This document shows positions 23,433 through 38,400 of a stretch of DNA of 64,000 nucleotides, one piece after another. Origin of the DNA: Leptoclinus maculatus (Eukaryota; Chordata; Actinopteri; Perciformes; Stichaeidae); the NCBI GenBank assembly GCA_032191485.1, contig JAVDOI010000012.1, forward strand, positions 13,415,640 to 13,479,639, read 5' to 3'. Numbering within the stretch: position 1 is the stretch's first letter; each line of letters starts with the position of its first letter. A model generated the notes under the pieces. That model made no database searches, was not told the DNA's origin, and was given only the letters and a program-made list of their open reading frames with translations. A program made the translations under genes and the position numbers.

Positions 23433-26400
23433 GTCAGTTCTTTAGCTGCGGACAGTTATTTCCCACGCCGGAGCGGCTTTGGTGTTTTAAAGTGATAATT
23501 AGGCTGCAGACTTTTCTGAGTTTTTTGTCCAGGGTCCGTGCATGTATGAGGCTTTCTCCACTGATGTGATCAGACCTGGTCCCGGCTCTGGGCTCTGGGC
23601 TCTGGACCGGGATTCAACTCATTCCTTATGGTTATCCTGCTGGTATGAAGTTATGCAACACTTGGGTGTTGTCTTGTCAACATCAACTTCAAATATTAGC
23701 TTGTAGAGGAGCAGACAGGTCACTTTGGTGAGATGCTGCCGAGCCTCACTTGAGTGGGTTGGTGTTTATGGATTCTCCTGAAAATGTATAAATAAATATG
23801 TCTGCGAGGCATAAGGTGCATGGAAAAATGCAATCTGCAGGATAACATTAACTGGTTTAATTAGGCGGATATTGAATTAGTGTTGTAGTTAAGTGAGTTA
23901 TGGTCGAATATATCCGAAAGCCTAGTAAAAAAAATCCATCTACAGCACAGTGGATGCATGTGTAGTGGAGCTCATCTTCAAAAAAAAAAAAAGCTGGTTA
24001 GAGCTCTAGTAGTGTAAACAGACCAAATCTGCTTTTTAATCAAGTGTCGTCCTGTCTGTGTACTTACTTCAAGTGTTACTTCAAGGGCAAATTAATTCTG
24101 CATCTAATCTTTGGAGATATTTTCTTACAAAACAAACCTTGTTCAGAGAATAAATGCTGCAAACGTTAATAGTTCCCTTGGTGTCTCAGGACACGGACAC
24201 AAACACTGACTTGTCAGACAGCTATTTCCAGCGTTTGTTGAGGCCTCCACTAACAACCAGCGTTGAGCTGAGTCAGGTCTACAAGGTCTGATTTGACCTT
24301 TCACCCTTTTCCTGGAAGCCCTGCACAGTGAGTGTGCTTGTCTGCTGCATCTGTTTGATGTGAGATGACATTAGTGCAGTCAAATTACTAATAATCTGTC
24401 CGGGGATGTTAGGAATGGATTGAAGGAACAGTTTGGCATTTTGGGAAAATGCAAAGAGTTAGATAAGAAGGTTGATACCACACTCATGTCTGTATGTTGA
24501 ATATGAAGCTGGAGCCAGGAGACAATTAGCTTAGCATAAAGACGAGAAATGGGGGGGGGGAACTGCTAGCCTGGTATCAAGGCCTTCCAGCACCTCATAG
24601 TGATGACCATTAAAACCACCACTTCATTTTTACACTTCAGTTTTTGTACAAATTAAACAAAGTTGAAGGTGTTAACTAGAGAGCATCAGAGGTGACATAC
24701 CTTTGGACAGAGCCAGGCAAGTTCCCCCCCCCCCCCTGTCTCTAGTATTTATGCTAAGCTAAGCTAACCAGCTGCAACTTCATATTAAATGGACAAATGT
24801 GTCTCTTCTCGACAACAAAAATGTCAAACTAGTTCCTTTAAGCAAAAGATAACTAATCCGGTGCTCTTCTTCGTCGCTGAGACCTGTAATAACATCATCA
24901 TTTAATGGATGCCTTTTACAAAATGCGTGCCAAATAATGATAAGTACCAGAATATTTTGAGTTAGTGACTAACTTAGTTATGACAAAGAAACATGACCAT
25001 CTGTTTTGGGAGATTTTAATACATTATGCAACGCTTTTCAGCTGTGATCAGACTGGGAAGTTGTGAAACTCAACACTTTGCCTCTGTGATTCAGTTGACG
25101 ATGACATCTATTAACATAACGGTGTCTGTATTTTGTGTTTGTGCGTCTCCGTTATGTTGTTCAGCGGTAGTAATACATGGCTTCATTGTCAGGTCGAGAC
25201 ATACAGAGGACAGTGCACCACTGTGTTCAGACAGAGCTCTTATTGCAGACGTTTGGTCGACTCCGGCTTTATTTTTTCCCCCTCTGGACATTTTGTTGTG
25301 GAATGGAGGTTTATATCTTATTTTTTCCAGATTTCAGCAAGAACACCAGTTCAGGGAGAGAGAGAGAAAAAAAAGTTGTCATCTTGCACAGTCCTAACCT
25401 TTAACCCAGTTCTGCATTTTAAACTAATTTCTTCATTAGTGAAATGTCATTATACTGCTGCACATTCAAAGGGCTGAATCTAGCTGAGTTGTTGCCGGCA
25501 GAGCAGCACTTTCAGCCAGTTTCAGTGTAAGCAAAGTATCTCAGATTATTTCATTTCATGCCATTTCCGTTGGAATATGTGAAGTCTTCTGAACGGTTGT
25601 TTTCGATTGAACGAATCCCACTTCCTCTTCCCATCACATGAGGATGATTCGACATAATAATAGTCACGATGCCTGGGTTGGTTTGAGACGTTGTTGCGCA
25701 ACACGGATATAATTAGTTTGATTGATTCTTGAGGTGTGCGGCGTCTTGTCACGTTTTCAAATTTAAAACATGAAGTGTGACAAAATGTCATTTCACCTTT
25801 CAATAATATGCTTTTTGCTGTCTCTTTAATACTTTGACAGTGACTGCTGCAGGCGAAGTGCCAGACGTTTTGTGCCCAACATAGACGTGAGACAGTTGGT
25901 GAAAATAGTCTATGCAGTGTAAATAAGATGTGTAAATTTAGCACTGGATGTGTTATATCTGAAACTGAGAGTTGGGGGGATCATTACTTGCAGGCTTACT
26001 TGGCACGCAAAGTCCAATTGAGGGTGAAAGACTTAGTTATGCTTTCCAATGCTAAAGGTAAATTGTGGCAGAAGTTGCTATAGATGCAAATCGGTCAGTA
26101 TTTACAGAGTATTGAGTTTAAATACTCAGTCATATTTACATTTGGCTGGCATGGTAGAAGACTCAAGATATATATATATATATATATATATATATTGAAA
26201 AATGGCAGTTAAAAATACATGTTATTGCAGATTGGCTATAAACTTGTGAAATTGGCAATAGAACAATAATTACAGCTACATCTGCCAGTGACAGAAAGCT
26301 GAGTCAGGTTGAGGGTTGTGAAGATTGGTTCTGGGAACAGCCCGGTCCTGTGAGGAATCCCGTAAAGAGATGCCTGAGGCTGAAGCGTAGGAAAGAGTTT

Positions 26401-29400
26401 AACGACACAGACAGGTGCTGTGGCTGCAGGAATGACTTGTTCTGCAGTCATGATCACTTTGCTGCGTCTTAAACCTCTCCTGTGACTTTTTGAAGCACAG
26501 ATTTCTACTTTCTAAAATCTTTAAAACCCTTTTTTTTTTTTTTGCTTTGCTAAATGAGAATTAGAATTAGAGATATGTGATATTTGTCAGCCTCTGTTGG
26601 TGACCAGTAGGGACTGCAACAACACTGAAAACATATCACTTCCTAGGTCACATCCTGCCTGATGCTAAATACTGCAGTGCTGTAGCTAACTATCGTTCTC
26701 AATTCATCTATTGAAATCGGTCCATGGAATAGTGAAATATGCAGAGCACAATATACCAGAGCCCAATGTGATGTCTACATTATTGCTTGTTTTGACTAAC
26801 CAGAACCCAGTCATGTAAATGAAGATAAGCAGCAAATCCTCACAGTTGAGAAGCTGAGAGCAGTTAATTGTGGTCATTTGGGCTTAAAAAGTGACGAGCG
26901 ATTAGTTGACGAATTGTTCCAGCTCTAAAATGTTCATATTATTATACGAGTACATTGACCGTTGCTTTCTGAGTGAAAAGAGATCTTGTATTGTAGCCCT
27001 CCATGTCCTCCACTGTTCAGCATTCGAAAAATAACTTCCACCAAAATAATTTTACAAAGGAATAATTGTTATGTCAGTCCCAAACAAAAAACAATCCTCC
27101 TTAGAGCCTGCATAGTCAAATCAAAATATTCAAAAAAACTAAAATGGAATATAGCTTCTTCCTTCAAAATAAAATGCAGTTCTGTTCTGATTCTTGCATT
27201 TTGAAGGTAGACATCGATTACATTTCGGTTGGACTCTTCAGGCTCTAGAAGGACTTGGACTAACCTTGTGGACGTCCAAGTGGACATTAAAAAAATAATC
27301 AAACTCACCGGACGTAGAACTGGGAATAAGTAGTCCGGCCTGGAGTTGGTCTCCAGTCCTCTGCTCAATTGTTTTCGTCATCACATCTCGCAGAATTCCT
27401 TTTTTCTTCACATGGATGAAGAACCATCATAAAAACAAGAGCTAAATGACTTTATCCATCTCTTTTGTAGGTAGCCAGGATCTCACCTAACTCCTCCGTC
27501 TACCTCCAACAGCATTCTTCCTTCTACCCACGCCAAACAATTCTCCTTTGTAATGCAGGCCACGCCCACTTTACACCTGTGATCCGGGAGCAGCAGACCA
27601 CCTGATCAGTAGACACTTTACATGGCAAACAAGTAAAAGCATGAGTGACGAGAATAGAGGACCCCAGAGGTTCGACCTTGAAAAGGCTTTTAGTATTAAA
27701 CCATATGATTGATAAACTCTTTAAAAACCCTTTCAGATGTACTTTGGTCATATTTGCAAAAGGGCAAGAAATATCACGCTCAGTTACATACTTTTCCTTT
27801 TTCATGGTTATTGTGCGTGAAAAATTAGGGCTGAGTCATGTCGAGATATGAATGGTTTCCTTTATAATGTGAGAATGTGTTGGTTGTCACATTCAAAGGC
27901 AAATCAGCCTTAAGAGATGAAACAGCGACTTTGTTTTGTCGAAAACCTCACAGGCTCACTCAGTCTGCCGTATGAAGCCCTCCGCCTGACTGTCCTTGGA
28001 TGCTCTGTTTTATTTTTGTTGAAGCACAGAGGGAGGAGAGGGGAGCAGGAGCTAGCGAAGGTCGTCCTGCTGAAGAGGGAATTATGAAGGGCACTTACCG
28101 AAATTACAAAAATAAGACCCGGCAAGTTCAAGCTATCCCAGCCGCTTCTGGCTTCCTGGATTGAACCCAATTATCTTTTCGGATGCTTTAACAGCGAACC
28201 CTGTTTTGTCTTCGTCTTGCTCTAGCAGCGCTGTTTCAGCAAGGAAATAGGGGAATACAATATTTTGAAAATGTACCTATTATATGTTATTTTTTAAATG
28301 TATGTGACATTGTATTGTGTAAACGTGACCGTTACGGTGGTTCTTGTTGCTGATAGGTTTATGGACAGTTAAAGGATTAAGAGGGAATTGGCTACTTTAC
28401 CAGAGAGGCTGCTTTAGCTACTTCTCGAGGAATTTGATCATTTCTCAAATTGATTTCATGCTGGGTTGAACATATCCATATTTAGCTACATGTTTTGACC
28501 CTTCGTTGGAAGAAAACAAGACATTCAAAGATGTCACCTTGTGAAATTGGGGCATTTTTCATTTAATTTTTGCTACTGCCATACTTGCCTCACACACGTT
28601 TGCGTAGTGTGATATACTGCTCAGTACATATGACATCACACAGACAAGGACATATCTACATTTAGATGTGTTGTTAACCAATAGGGTTTTTTGTGAATCT
28701 CTCATATCTGTGTGTCTATATCCTTTACACTTAATAGAGGTACACAATTGAGTTCACAATAAACCCACCTAAATAAACAATTAACCCCACTAAATATAGA
28801 CATGTCTGTTTGATATCACGTGTGTTGCACGGTACATTGCACTACACAAAAGCATGTTGTGCAAATTTACATGGCTGCAACTTTATTATCAGTATTTCAT
28901 TACATTTCATTTCATCGGTTAGTGGACGCTGTTTTGAAGCATCGAGATTGGCCTTTTGGCATTTAGGACTTGAAGCTACAGCGATTGAGGCCTCATGTTC
29001 ACAATGTTTACTGAGTATGTTTACTTATACTTAAATCAAGTGAGAAGTATGTATTTTGTCGACAACTGTGTTGGTTTTGTGATGTTGGCTGTTTTTTTCT
29101 AACCATAAATAACTATGCAAAAAATACTGAGCTTGTACCCAAAAGAAGTTTACTCGGTTATACTATTGACCTTGTTGTAGTTGTTTTCTCCTCTCTGCCT
29201 CTCGCTCGCTCACCTCCCACTGGTTGCAAAGCCTACATAATTGATGACCTTACCACTTTCATACTTATGCTTCCCATTATCACCGATTTGCCTGCTAGTA
29301 ACTATCTCCTGGGGGGAGGGGGGTGATGCCAGCTGCAGCACGCTGGGGTGTTGTGATCAGCAGGGGGGGTGCGAGCGGATCAACGTACCGTCGTGTAGGG

Positions 29401-32400
29401 TCATAATCACTGAGCTGTGTTCCAGCTGAGAGGTTGTGTTCTCGGCTTGATCTGCTCCGTGAACGAGGCACCTGCAGTCTGGTAGAGACACAAAAGGGGA
29501 CGGGATCATCACCAGCAACTTTTTTGAATCAATAACAGTGTGCACACCGGCTTTTCAAGTTGTTTTTATACTGTTATATTTATACTTTGTTTGATATTAT
29601 CAGTATGTATTATGCTAAAAGTATCCATGTGTGCTTGTTTATAGTCAGTGTGCTACTTAACACTCAGATCCTGCACATTTGAGATGCTGGAACCAGCAAA
29701 TATTTGGATTTTTAGCTTTAAAAAATTACTAAGCAGTACATTGATTCTCAAAGTAGTTGCTGATTCATTTTCTGTCGGTTTTCTGATTGATGGACTAATT
29801 GTTGCAGCTCTACTGGACACTATATATATATATATCACACTTCGCTGAAAAGTCCATCCTCAGTGAGTGGAGACTGGAGGCTTCAATATTCCACATCACA
29901 ATTGTGTTCTTACTCCCAATACTTCAAATATTGCAGCTTTGTCAGTGCTCCTCGGCGCCTGAGACTGATGCACGAAGGCACAGTTTAGCGCTTGTAGGCG
30001 AACAGACTGGACTTGCAACTAACTCCAATGTAAACACAGGACTTTCATCCAGGAGGACGCTGTTCGTGTCCCGTGAGTAACCAAAAGTAAATGTTAATAT
30101 TTTGTAATTCAGTCGTTAGCATACTGGACCATGATTGGCTAACAGACTATTTGAGATCACACAAATCGCACTTTCAGGCAAGCAAAGAGAAACATTCCCC
30201 CCCCTCCAGCAGATAACTGTAAAAAAAACTGCCTTCTGGCATCAAACTCTGCACAAACATCATTCTGCACAGTGAAGCTCAAGCATCCAAGAACACTTTT
30301 TTTTTTTTTAAGAGGAGCTGAACTTTAAGCTAATTTAAAAAACAATTGTATTATCTGAGAAATGCATTGTAACAAAAATGAAAACAGCACTGTCTTGAGC
30401 TCACGAAAAGTTGACAGGTTGGAGACACATGCAGTGAGTAAAAGCTGCAGCTGCAGGCCGTTCCGCTGAACAGTGACGACACATGTCTCCAAGCGAAACA
30501 GTGTCTGTGTGGTTTAAAAGCAGCCTGTTGATGGGCAGTGTGCTACCAGTGGGCGCTTGCCCTCTCCCCTGCTCTGCTGTAGCCCTGGACGGGGCTGGTC
30601 CTCTGCCTGGGACTCTGTGTGGCGATTGGAGAGTCCAGGCCGGGCCCCTGAGCCTCCCCCCTCTGACACACTTTTCCGCGCTGCACCACCGGCATGACTT
30701 TCATTGCTTTCCAAGGGCGGGTGGTGCACCTTCAGGAAAAAACAAACAAATATGGAGGCTGTAGGAGTGCACGTGTACAGACCCTGCTCATTTGACTGTT
30801 TGTGAGTATGGCGCCTCAGCATGCTGGCAATGTTTTGAGGCATGATTTTGGAGTGTATTGGTGTGTGTACAACGCCGTACACAGTGTGTGCACAGAGCTA
30901 TGTGTGGGAATATACAATCAGCAGATTTCTCCCTGTGCAATGTGTTTGGTGTGAAATAGTTTGGCTGCTGTCTCTGATTAACAATCGACATCATATTTAG
31001 TTGTTTTTCAAACAAGCATAGACGTTAATGCAGTTGGTTATTGATTTTTTTTAACTAAGAAGTAAGCAATTTGAAATTTGTTGTGTCACTTTGACGAATA
31101 ACACTCACCTTTCTAAATAGATAATCGTGAAAAGAGTTTGAAGATGTTTGTTTGTAACAGTAAAATAAATGAAGTTCCTAATGGAGTGCCATTAGTTTTA
31201 AGATAAGGTTGTTGTTATACCATTATTGTCCATTAGGCAGAGCTATTAGCTCCAGCACCATAAGTAACACCAGCAGGAGTATCTGTTCTGCACATTATTT
31301 TCCTTTTAACAGTGCTTTGACTCTGATCAGGCCTCTGTTGCTGCACTGAACATTTTCGCTTACCTACTTTTCTCTCTCTGGTCTTCTACCATCTCTCACT
31401 TCATTGCTGTCCACCAACATAAATCATCAGAGACTCAGCTCTGACTATTTGACGAATGATGGAGTATGATGGAGTAGCGTAGTGAGCAGAATCATGAGTC
31501 GAGTGGGTGGGGCTCTTCAGCACTGTACAACCATTGTGTTTTTGTTTTTTTTGTCTTTGAGATACACACAAACATGAGAGGAGGTGTGCGCACACACACC
31601 ACACACACACACACACACACACGAGGGAAAAGGTTAAAAATGACAAAAGAGCTTTTATGTGTTTCAGTGGTCTGTTTGGCTAAGAGCCACCAACCAGTTG
31701 AAAGGAAGAAACAGAGAGAGAGGGGGGGGGGGGGCTTTGCTTTGTAGAGAGGCTTCTGGTCACACAAACACACACACACACACAGTGTGTCATTCTGATA
31801 ATCAGGAATGTATAATAGAAAATCCTGAGGTGCTACAACTCTCTGATCTCTACTATAAGCCCTTTTACTCTATTTGGAAACATTTTGGAATTAACTTCCT
31901 GTAATCATTCAAGTGTAAACTCTTCTTATTTTGAAATGATGTCAAGAACAGCCTGACCAATCCGGTGACACGGAGCATTTTATTGGCTGATCACAGATAC
32001 ACAGATACAGATGCTGTATATTGTCCACCAGAGAGCACTGACAAGTGTATGTTATAGCTATAGAAATGTCTCCCCTAGTATGTGCCATGCCATGAAATAT
32101 GGTACAGATATCCACGGTGCCCATACGATGAGTCCTAATAACTTTGGTGATCCCCTCACTTTTGGTAAACATTCAAACTGCTAAACATCAGCATGTTAGC
32201 ATCGCCACTGTGAGAATTCTGGTTTTAGCATTGAGCTCAAAACTCAGCTATGCCTCACAGAGCTGCTAGCATGACTTGACATACATTAAGTTAGGCTTTA
32301 ATTGTGGTCAATGTGGCTAAAGTCTGACTTCTAAAGCCTCACAACACAGTATTGTTTTCCCCATTAAAATGTCCACTTCATTTATTTTATAATTATTTGA

Positions 32401-35400
32401 ATGTTTTTCTAAAGTCAAGGTGAAGGTACATGTGTATAAAATAATGTACAGGACAAGGTGCCGCTAATAAAGATGCTCTCCTGGGTTTGTACTTCATTTA
32501 AACGTGTTGGATAAAAGAGATTATGTGTGTTAAATACACAGTAAATGTATATTTAAACTAAAGCAGTTCAACCTTGAACGTCAGACATCGGGGTCCATGG
32601 GGTGAAAGACAAACGGGTGTGTTTCCTCTCTTGTGCCTGGAAGCACTGCAACGCCTTCAAAAGCTGTTTGCGCTCTGATTGCCTGTGAGGGTGTGAAGTT
32701 TTAATCAGAAGACTCATTGCCAAAACTAATAAAACTGAAACTGTACCGAGGGGCATGGGAGGTGTGTAAACATTGCATTGTTGTTCGCTAACTAGCGTTC
32801 TTCTTCTTCTTCTTCACTACTTTTGTTGGTGAAACCAAAGTCAGATGTAAAACTCTAGGTACCACAAAACTGTACTTTTTAACAAGTAATTAAAGATCAT
32901 AAAGCTGCTCAGCATCTATTCAAATATATTCATGGTAATGCCATCTGTATTTTCACATTTTAGATTTTTAAAAGACTTTCTATGTTTATTCTAGCTGGAA
33001 ACGAAAAGGAAATCAAAGGATTTAGAAACATTAGATCCAGTGACTTTAGTTTGAAACGTTAAAGGATTAAAGTAAATACGATCCCCCACAGTCACACAGA
33101 CAAAGGAATTATGCACGAAGTACAAAGTAACAAACTGCTGCAGAGCTTTCGGAGACCAAACTACAGTCTTTGTTCCGCTGTAATTCATTAGATCTACTTA
33201 TAATCACTGTATCTGCATCAGCATTGTCTTCAGAAATGAATGAGACAGTTCTGGGCGTAATTTTATGTGTGTTTTTTTTTACGTTTTACCGTCGAGCAAT
33301 ACAGTGTTTCTGCTCTTGTGCAGGGGCCAGTGGGTGTGGTATCAGACAATGAGATTATATGCAGTACTGGGGAGAGAATTGTGGTATGTTGAGGGCTCAA
33401 CACCCACTGAATACGCTGTAGACCGAAGCAGTGTTTGACTCCACTGGCTAATTAGTGCGATTATTGCACAGCTGGATTGGCCAGACGTTTTGCTGCGTTT
33501 GGTCAAAAGGATCACTCACTCGATGAAGGCTTCATCCAGACAACTTCTGCTTCAGCAGAGTCTCTCTATTTTAGGACTGCCGGCTCTGTCTGGGGAGAGC
33601 AGCCGTCTAAATTTAAGAGAGTGGGAAAAACTGAAGCAACCCTTTTCATGAAAACTGTTCCTCTTTTCTGTTGTGTTTAATTCTGTTAATGTAAAAGTCT
33701 TTGCGAGCGCAGCTGGACGCTCGATGCTCTCCAAAACCATCACAATCAGAGCGTTCAGCTGTTTGAAGTTGTATTGATGCTCTGACCCTGAAGTGGAGCA
33801 TTTATTTCCTCTAAGATTAAACAATTGCAGAAAAACAGAGGCCGTACTCATTAAGCGTCCCAGTACAAAGAGTTGCTCCTAGCGGCGAAATTCCAAGAAA
33901 ATTCTTGGAACTATGACTTTCTCTAAGAATTGTGTTTGCTGGTGAATACATGTAGACACAGAAACAGTATTTCCCCGTTAATACTAAACAGATTAAGCAC
34001 CAAAATGCCCAGAGCGGTGAATATACATAAGCAAGTAAATGTAACAACCATCAGCATGTGCATAGGCTTCTGCACAAGTATAGGCCTATGGCTTACAACT
34101 TATTTATCAGATATGTGCATTACATGAAATAGTATTAATAATTACATGTCTGAATAGAGACTAACTTCTATGATTAGGTCTTTGGATTTCACTGTCCATT
34201 CTATGCCCATTAGTACTAAATGTGCATTTTTTTTTTTTTTAATCAACCAATCACACCTCTTAAATAAATGCCTCGTATATAGCAATGGGGGTCAAACACA
34301 CCTCCTCCCTAAGGTAAAAGTCTCTGTCTCTTCCTTTGCTGTGATCATTGTCCTTAATTACTCCTGAGATAGGATTCCTTGCAAGAATGTATTCGTCTTA
34401 GGAGCTCTCTGAGGGTATTCTCTGACTTTGTTTTGTGGCTACGGCTCCAGGGCTGCAAACTAACAATTATTTTTACTTCACCAATTATTTTCTCGATGAT
34501 CCATGAAATGTCAAAAGATAGTAAAAAAAAAATACAAATCACAATTTCCTAGAGCCCCATGCTACGTCTTCATGTTGCTTGTTTTCTACGTCCAACAGTC
34601 CAAAACCCCAAAACATCTTTCATTTACAATTATATAACATTTAAGAAGATAAAAAAGTGACAAACAATTAACAGATTATCTAAATACATTTTCTTTTAAA
34701 ACCAATGAATCGACTAATTGTTGCAGCTCTACAGTTTGGATTTCCTTTTGATCTCTGCCCCTTCAGTCGTCTGCATATTAACCTTTTATTCCATCTGCTT
34801 TCCCTTCATCTTCTTCTACCTTCCTGATCTTTCTCCTCTCTCGTCTCTTTTGCTTGACCTCTCCTTCCCCGTCTGACCTCTCTCTACCCTCTCTCTGTTA
34901 TCACTCCGTCTTCTCGCCTCACCTTCCCGATCCCCTCCCCCCCCCCCCCCCGGCTTTCCCTCGCCATCTTCACATCTCTCACCGTCTCTGCTCATTTATC
35001 TGTCATCTTTCTTTCTCCCCTCTGCAGCGGCCCGTCGGACCAGCACGGCTCCTCCAAGCCCCCGCTGTGCTCCTCGGCCATGACATCACGCATCCTGTTG
35101 CGGCAGCAGCTGATGCGGGAGCAGCTTCAGGAGCAGGAGCGCCGGGAGCACCAGAGACAACGAGCTTGCCAGTACCCACAATCCACGGCGGGCCAGACCC
35201 CTGCCATCAATGTCAGTGTCCCAGTCAGTCTACCGCCTGCATCCCAGGTGCCAATGGAGGTGCTCAAGGTAAACAACCGTGGTTGTAGTTTGTGATTGTA
35301 GAAGAAGAAGAAAGAGGGATATATGGCAGCATGTATAATTAGCAGGCTGTCAAAGTTTTTACAGTATATGTATAAAGTTTCCACCTCTGGAATTAGAAGA

Positions 35401-38400
35401 TGCATGTGTCACGGTTGCAGTCTGAATGGTCCAGGCAGCGCTGTATTTATAGATTGTATTGGCTCGTGTATGTGTGTGTGTATGTGTGTGTGTGTGTGTG
35501 TGTGTGGACAGTCAGGCAATCGTGGTTTTACTATGACTCTGTGTAAAAAAAAAAAAAAAGAACACAGGAGTGAGTGAAGTGTGCTAAAATGCGTATATGG
35601 GGATTATCTTTCCTGAGAGAATTCCTCTTTAATGCATGCTGTGCTTCCAGCCATTTGGATTTAGCCATCTTTAATCCTATTTGCTCAGCTAGATTCACAT
35701 CTTTTCATAGCTTTGATTCCCTGGCAGTCGGAGGGACAGGAGACTGTTAAGATTTTCTGTACGAGTGGAGACCGTTTTGTTTGAGGGATCATTTTAACAA
35801 GGCAGTTTTGGTAAGTTTGACTTCTGCATGTGTTTTCAGAGAGTTAGCCTTTTATTTTGAAATATCAATAGAAATGTGTTTTGCTGTGTTGTGTGGCGGT
35901 GAATATTTCGGTGTTATTTCTATTTTTTGGTCGCAGCTATTCTTTTTTGCTTAGTTAGGCGATTAGAGGTTTAAAGAAACGTGGTATGCGATTGTGATTT
36001 TCAAAGATTTGCACAATACAAAGATTTTAAGGATTGTTTTTCTTTGGCGTTCCTCACAGAGCGTTTAGTGAGTCGCTTCATTCGTTTCATTCCTTTGTAC
36101 TCTTTTGGAGTTCTTTGTTTTTACATCAGTGCGAAGTTGGTGGAAATGTTTGTGGGAGTTTGTCATGAGGACACACACATACCTGTGTCCTCCTGTTTCT
36201 ACGTATCAACCTTTCCATGTGTTTTAGGTTTTCTACTTCTCGGAGAAAGACACAAATTAAGCTTTTGGTTTTGTCCTCAATTTCCATGTGTTTTTTTTCA
36301 CTACGTCGATTTCTGAAAGGCTGTGCAGTCACGGCTGCAAGTCTTTTCATTTTAATAGAATATGCGACACTTTAGGGAATCTTTGAACAAATATTATAAT
36401 TGTGTTTGTGCATTTGAATTTCCAAGAGGATGATATCTACAGACTTCAAATCAGAAGTGGTTGTTTAGAACCCTGAATGGGGGAAAAGGAGCTTTAATTA
36501 AAGGTTAGCTCAAAGTTACACATTAGGTGTAGTAGATATACTGGGGGCTATTGAGTAATCTTTGTTGATCTAAATCCAGCCACATCTTCATCACCCTGGA
36601 TGTGTGTGGCATGGGCCAGCAGCGACGGACAAATACAGTATATCCATTGAAAACAAGCAGCATAAACATTACTTACTCCCCATAATCTGCAGCTCTTTGA
36701 GAGGTTTAGGGCACCCCCCCACCCCGAACCCTCGCCCTGTGTACAATACATCAAGTTAGAGTAATTTCTCCACTTTGGCGAGAGCTTACAGACATTCTTC
36801 ATTGACTGAAGTCCTCAAATGAAAAGGCCGTTCCAGCTTGGCGCTGTTGAGCTGGGTTAACCTACTCACCTGTCTGTGGGTAGATTAGCAGAGTCCACAA
36901 AAAGCTCAGGGGTACCAGGCAGAGCTGCTGGACCTCAAAAAGTGCAAACATTAAGCTCAAATGAGTTTATCTAAAGACTGATTGGACCCTTAATTAACCA
37001 AGTGACCTCTGACCTTCTGGGGAATAAGTAAGGGATCAGTTTAGGGATCAAGACAAAGGCGAGCACAGCCTTACCACACACCGAACGCTAATTCAGTGAA
37101 GAATGCTCGTAATTAGCCCCCACTGCCTTCATTCCATGGCATATTTAAGAGGGAAAAATTACTACTTTGAAATGTTTGTAGGATAACTTCCTAAAAGGGT
37201 TAAAAAATGATTTCTCTTTCAAAGGATTTATTGTGCCATGAAAAGAACAAAGTACTCTTCAACCCTGTACAACATGTACGTTTCTTTTGGATTACTCAAG
37301 TGGTGCAGCTCGTGACTATGCATCAGATAGTACACAAAGATGCTGCACAGTTATCTCATTTTCGGTTGATTTCCTGAGTTAACGCGTCCGGACATTCGGT
37401 AAAAATGCACACTTTGTAATCTTAAATCTAAAAAGAAATGACGCTATACCTTTTTATTTGGTAAAAAAAGAATAATTTAGTGTGTATTGTGCAGTGTAAT
37501 TATTTCATGACATTAAACATGCGGTATACCCTTACGTGCATTGCTGTCTATGTTTGCCAATATTGCCTAATATGTGAAATGAGTCACAGTAATTCATTAT
37601 TAGCTTTCTAATTATTACAGCTGTATATTATGAACGTATAAAACAGCAAACTGCACAGTAAAGACCGACTTTTTAGCTTTTGTGTTAATTTGAACACAAC
37701 AATTATCATTTAATGACAGCGGGTTTGTGTTCACCGGGTAATTTGCCACATTTCTGCATAATAGCACGAGAATACATCATAGGCGGAAAAGACCACAGGT
37801 CGCTCTGATGTAGCTGCTCACATTAGCATCACAGTTGTCGTCTGCAAGTTCCACAGAGCACGTTAGCAGCTTAACTGTGAGACAAAGTGGCCTATTCTTC
37901 TCGGCTGCATAGCAAATGGGGGCATTCTTGTTAATGTATCCTGGGAAGGACCATCATGGAATGCCCAAAGCATGCAAGTAAAAATACAAATCAGTGTTTG
38001 TCAGCTTGTCAGCGTCCTCTCTCAGTACAGCAGGCGGCTTTGTGCGTGTTTCTGTTTCGGACTGTTTGAGGGGTTATGTTGCCCAGGGCTAAAAACAAGC
38101 TGACGAACAACAAGCTGTCTTGTTTACTGTGGTTGCCCATGCTGTGAGTTGGCCCTTGACGTCACATTTCCAAACTGTGTATTTTGGAAAGAGTACATTT
38201 AGTGAAGTCGGGCAAATTAAAGTTGAAGTCCCGCCGGCTAAGATCTCTCTATAATCTGTTGTTCTGCTCATTGGCTCTTTAACCAAGCTGACAAACTGAG
38301 TGATCAGTATTAGAGATGTATCACAGTGTATCTAGAATGGGACTTAAACCAAAGCTTACATGCACATCACTGTGTTTGGAGCTACATACAGTGACAAAGA

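Noticed and set aside
34854..35288. 144-codon ORF upstream of mitf exon B1b
   Set aside because: It is mainly the pyrimidine-rich intron end read as Ser/Pro/Leu in another frame. The real exon starts at 35028.
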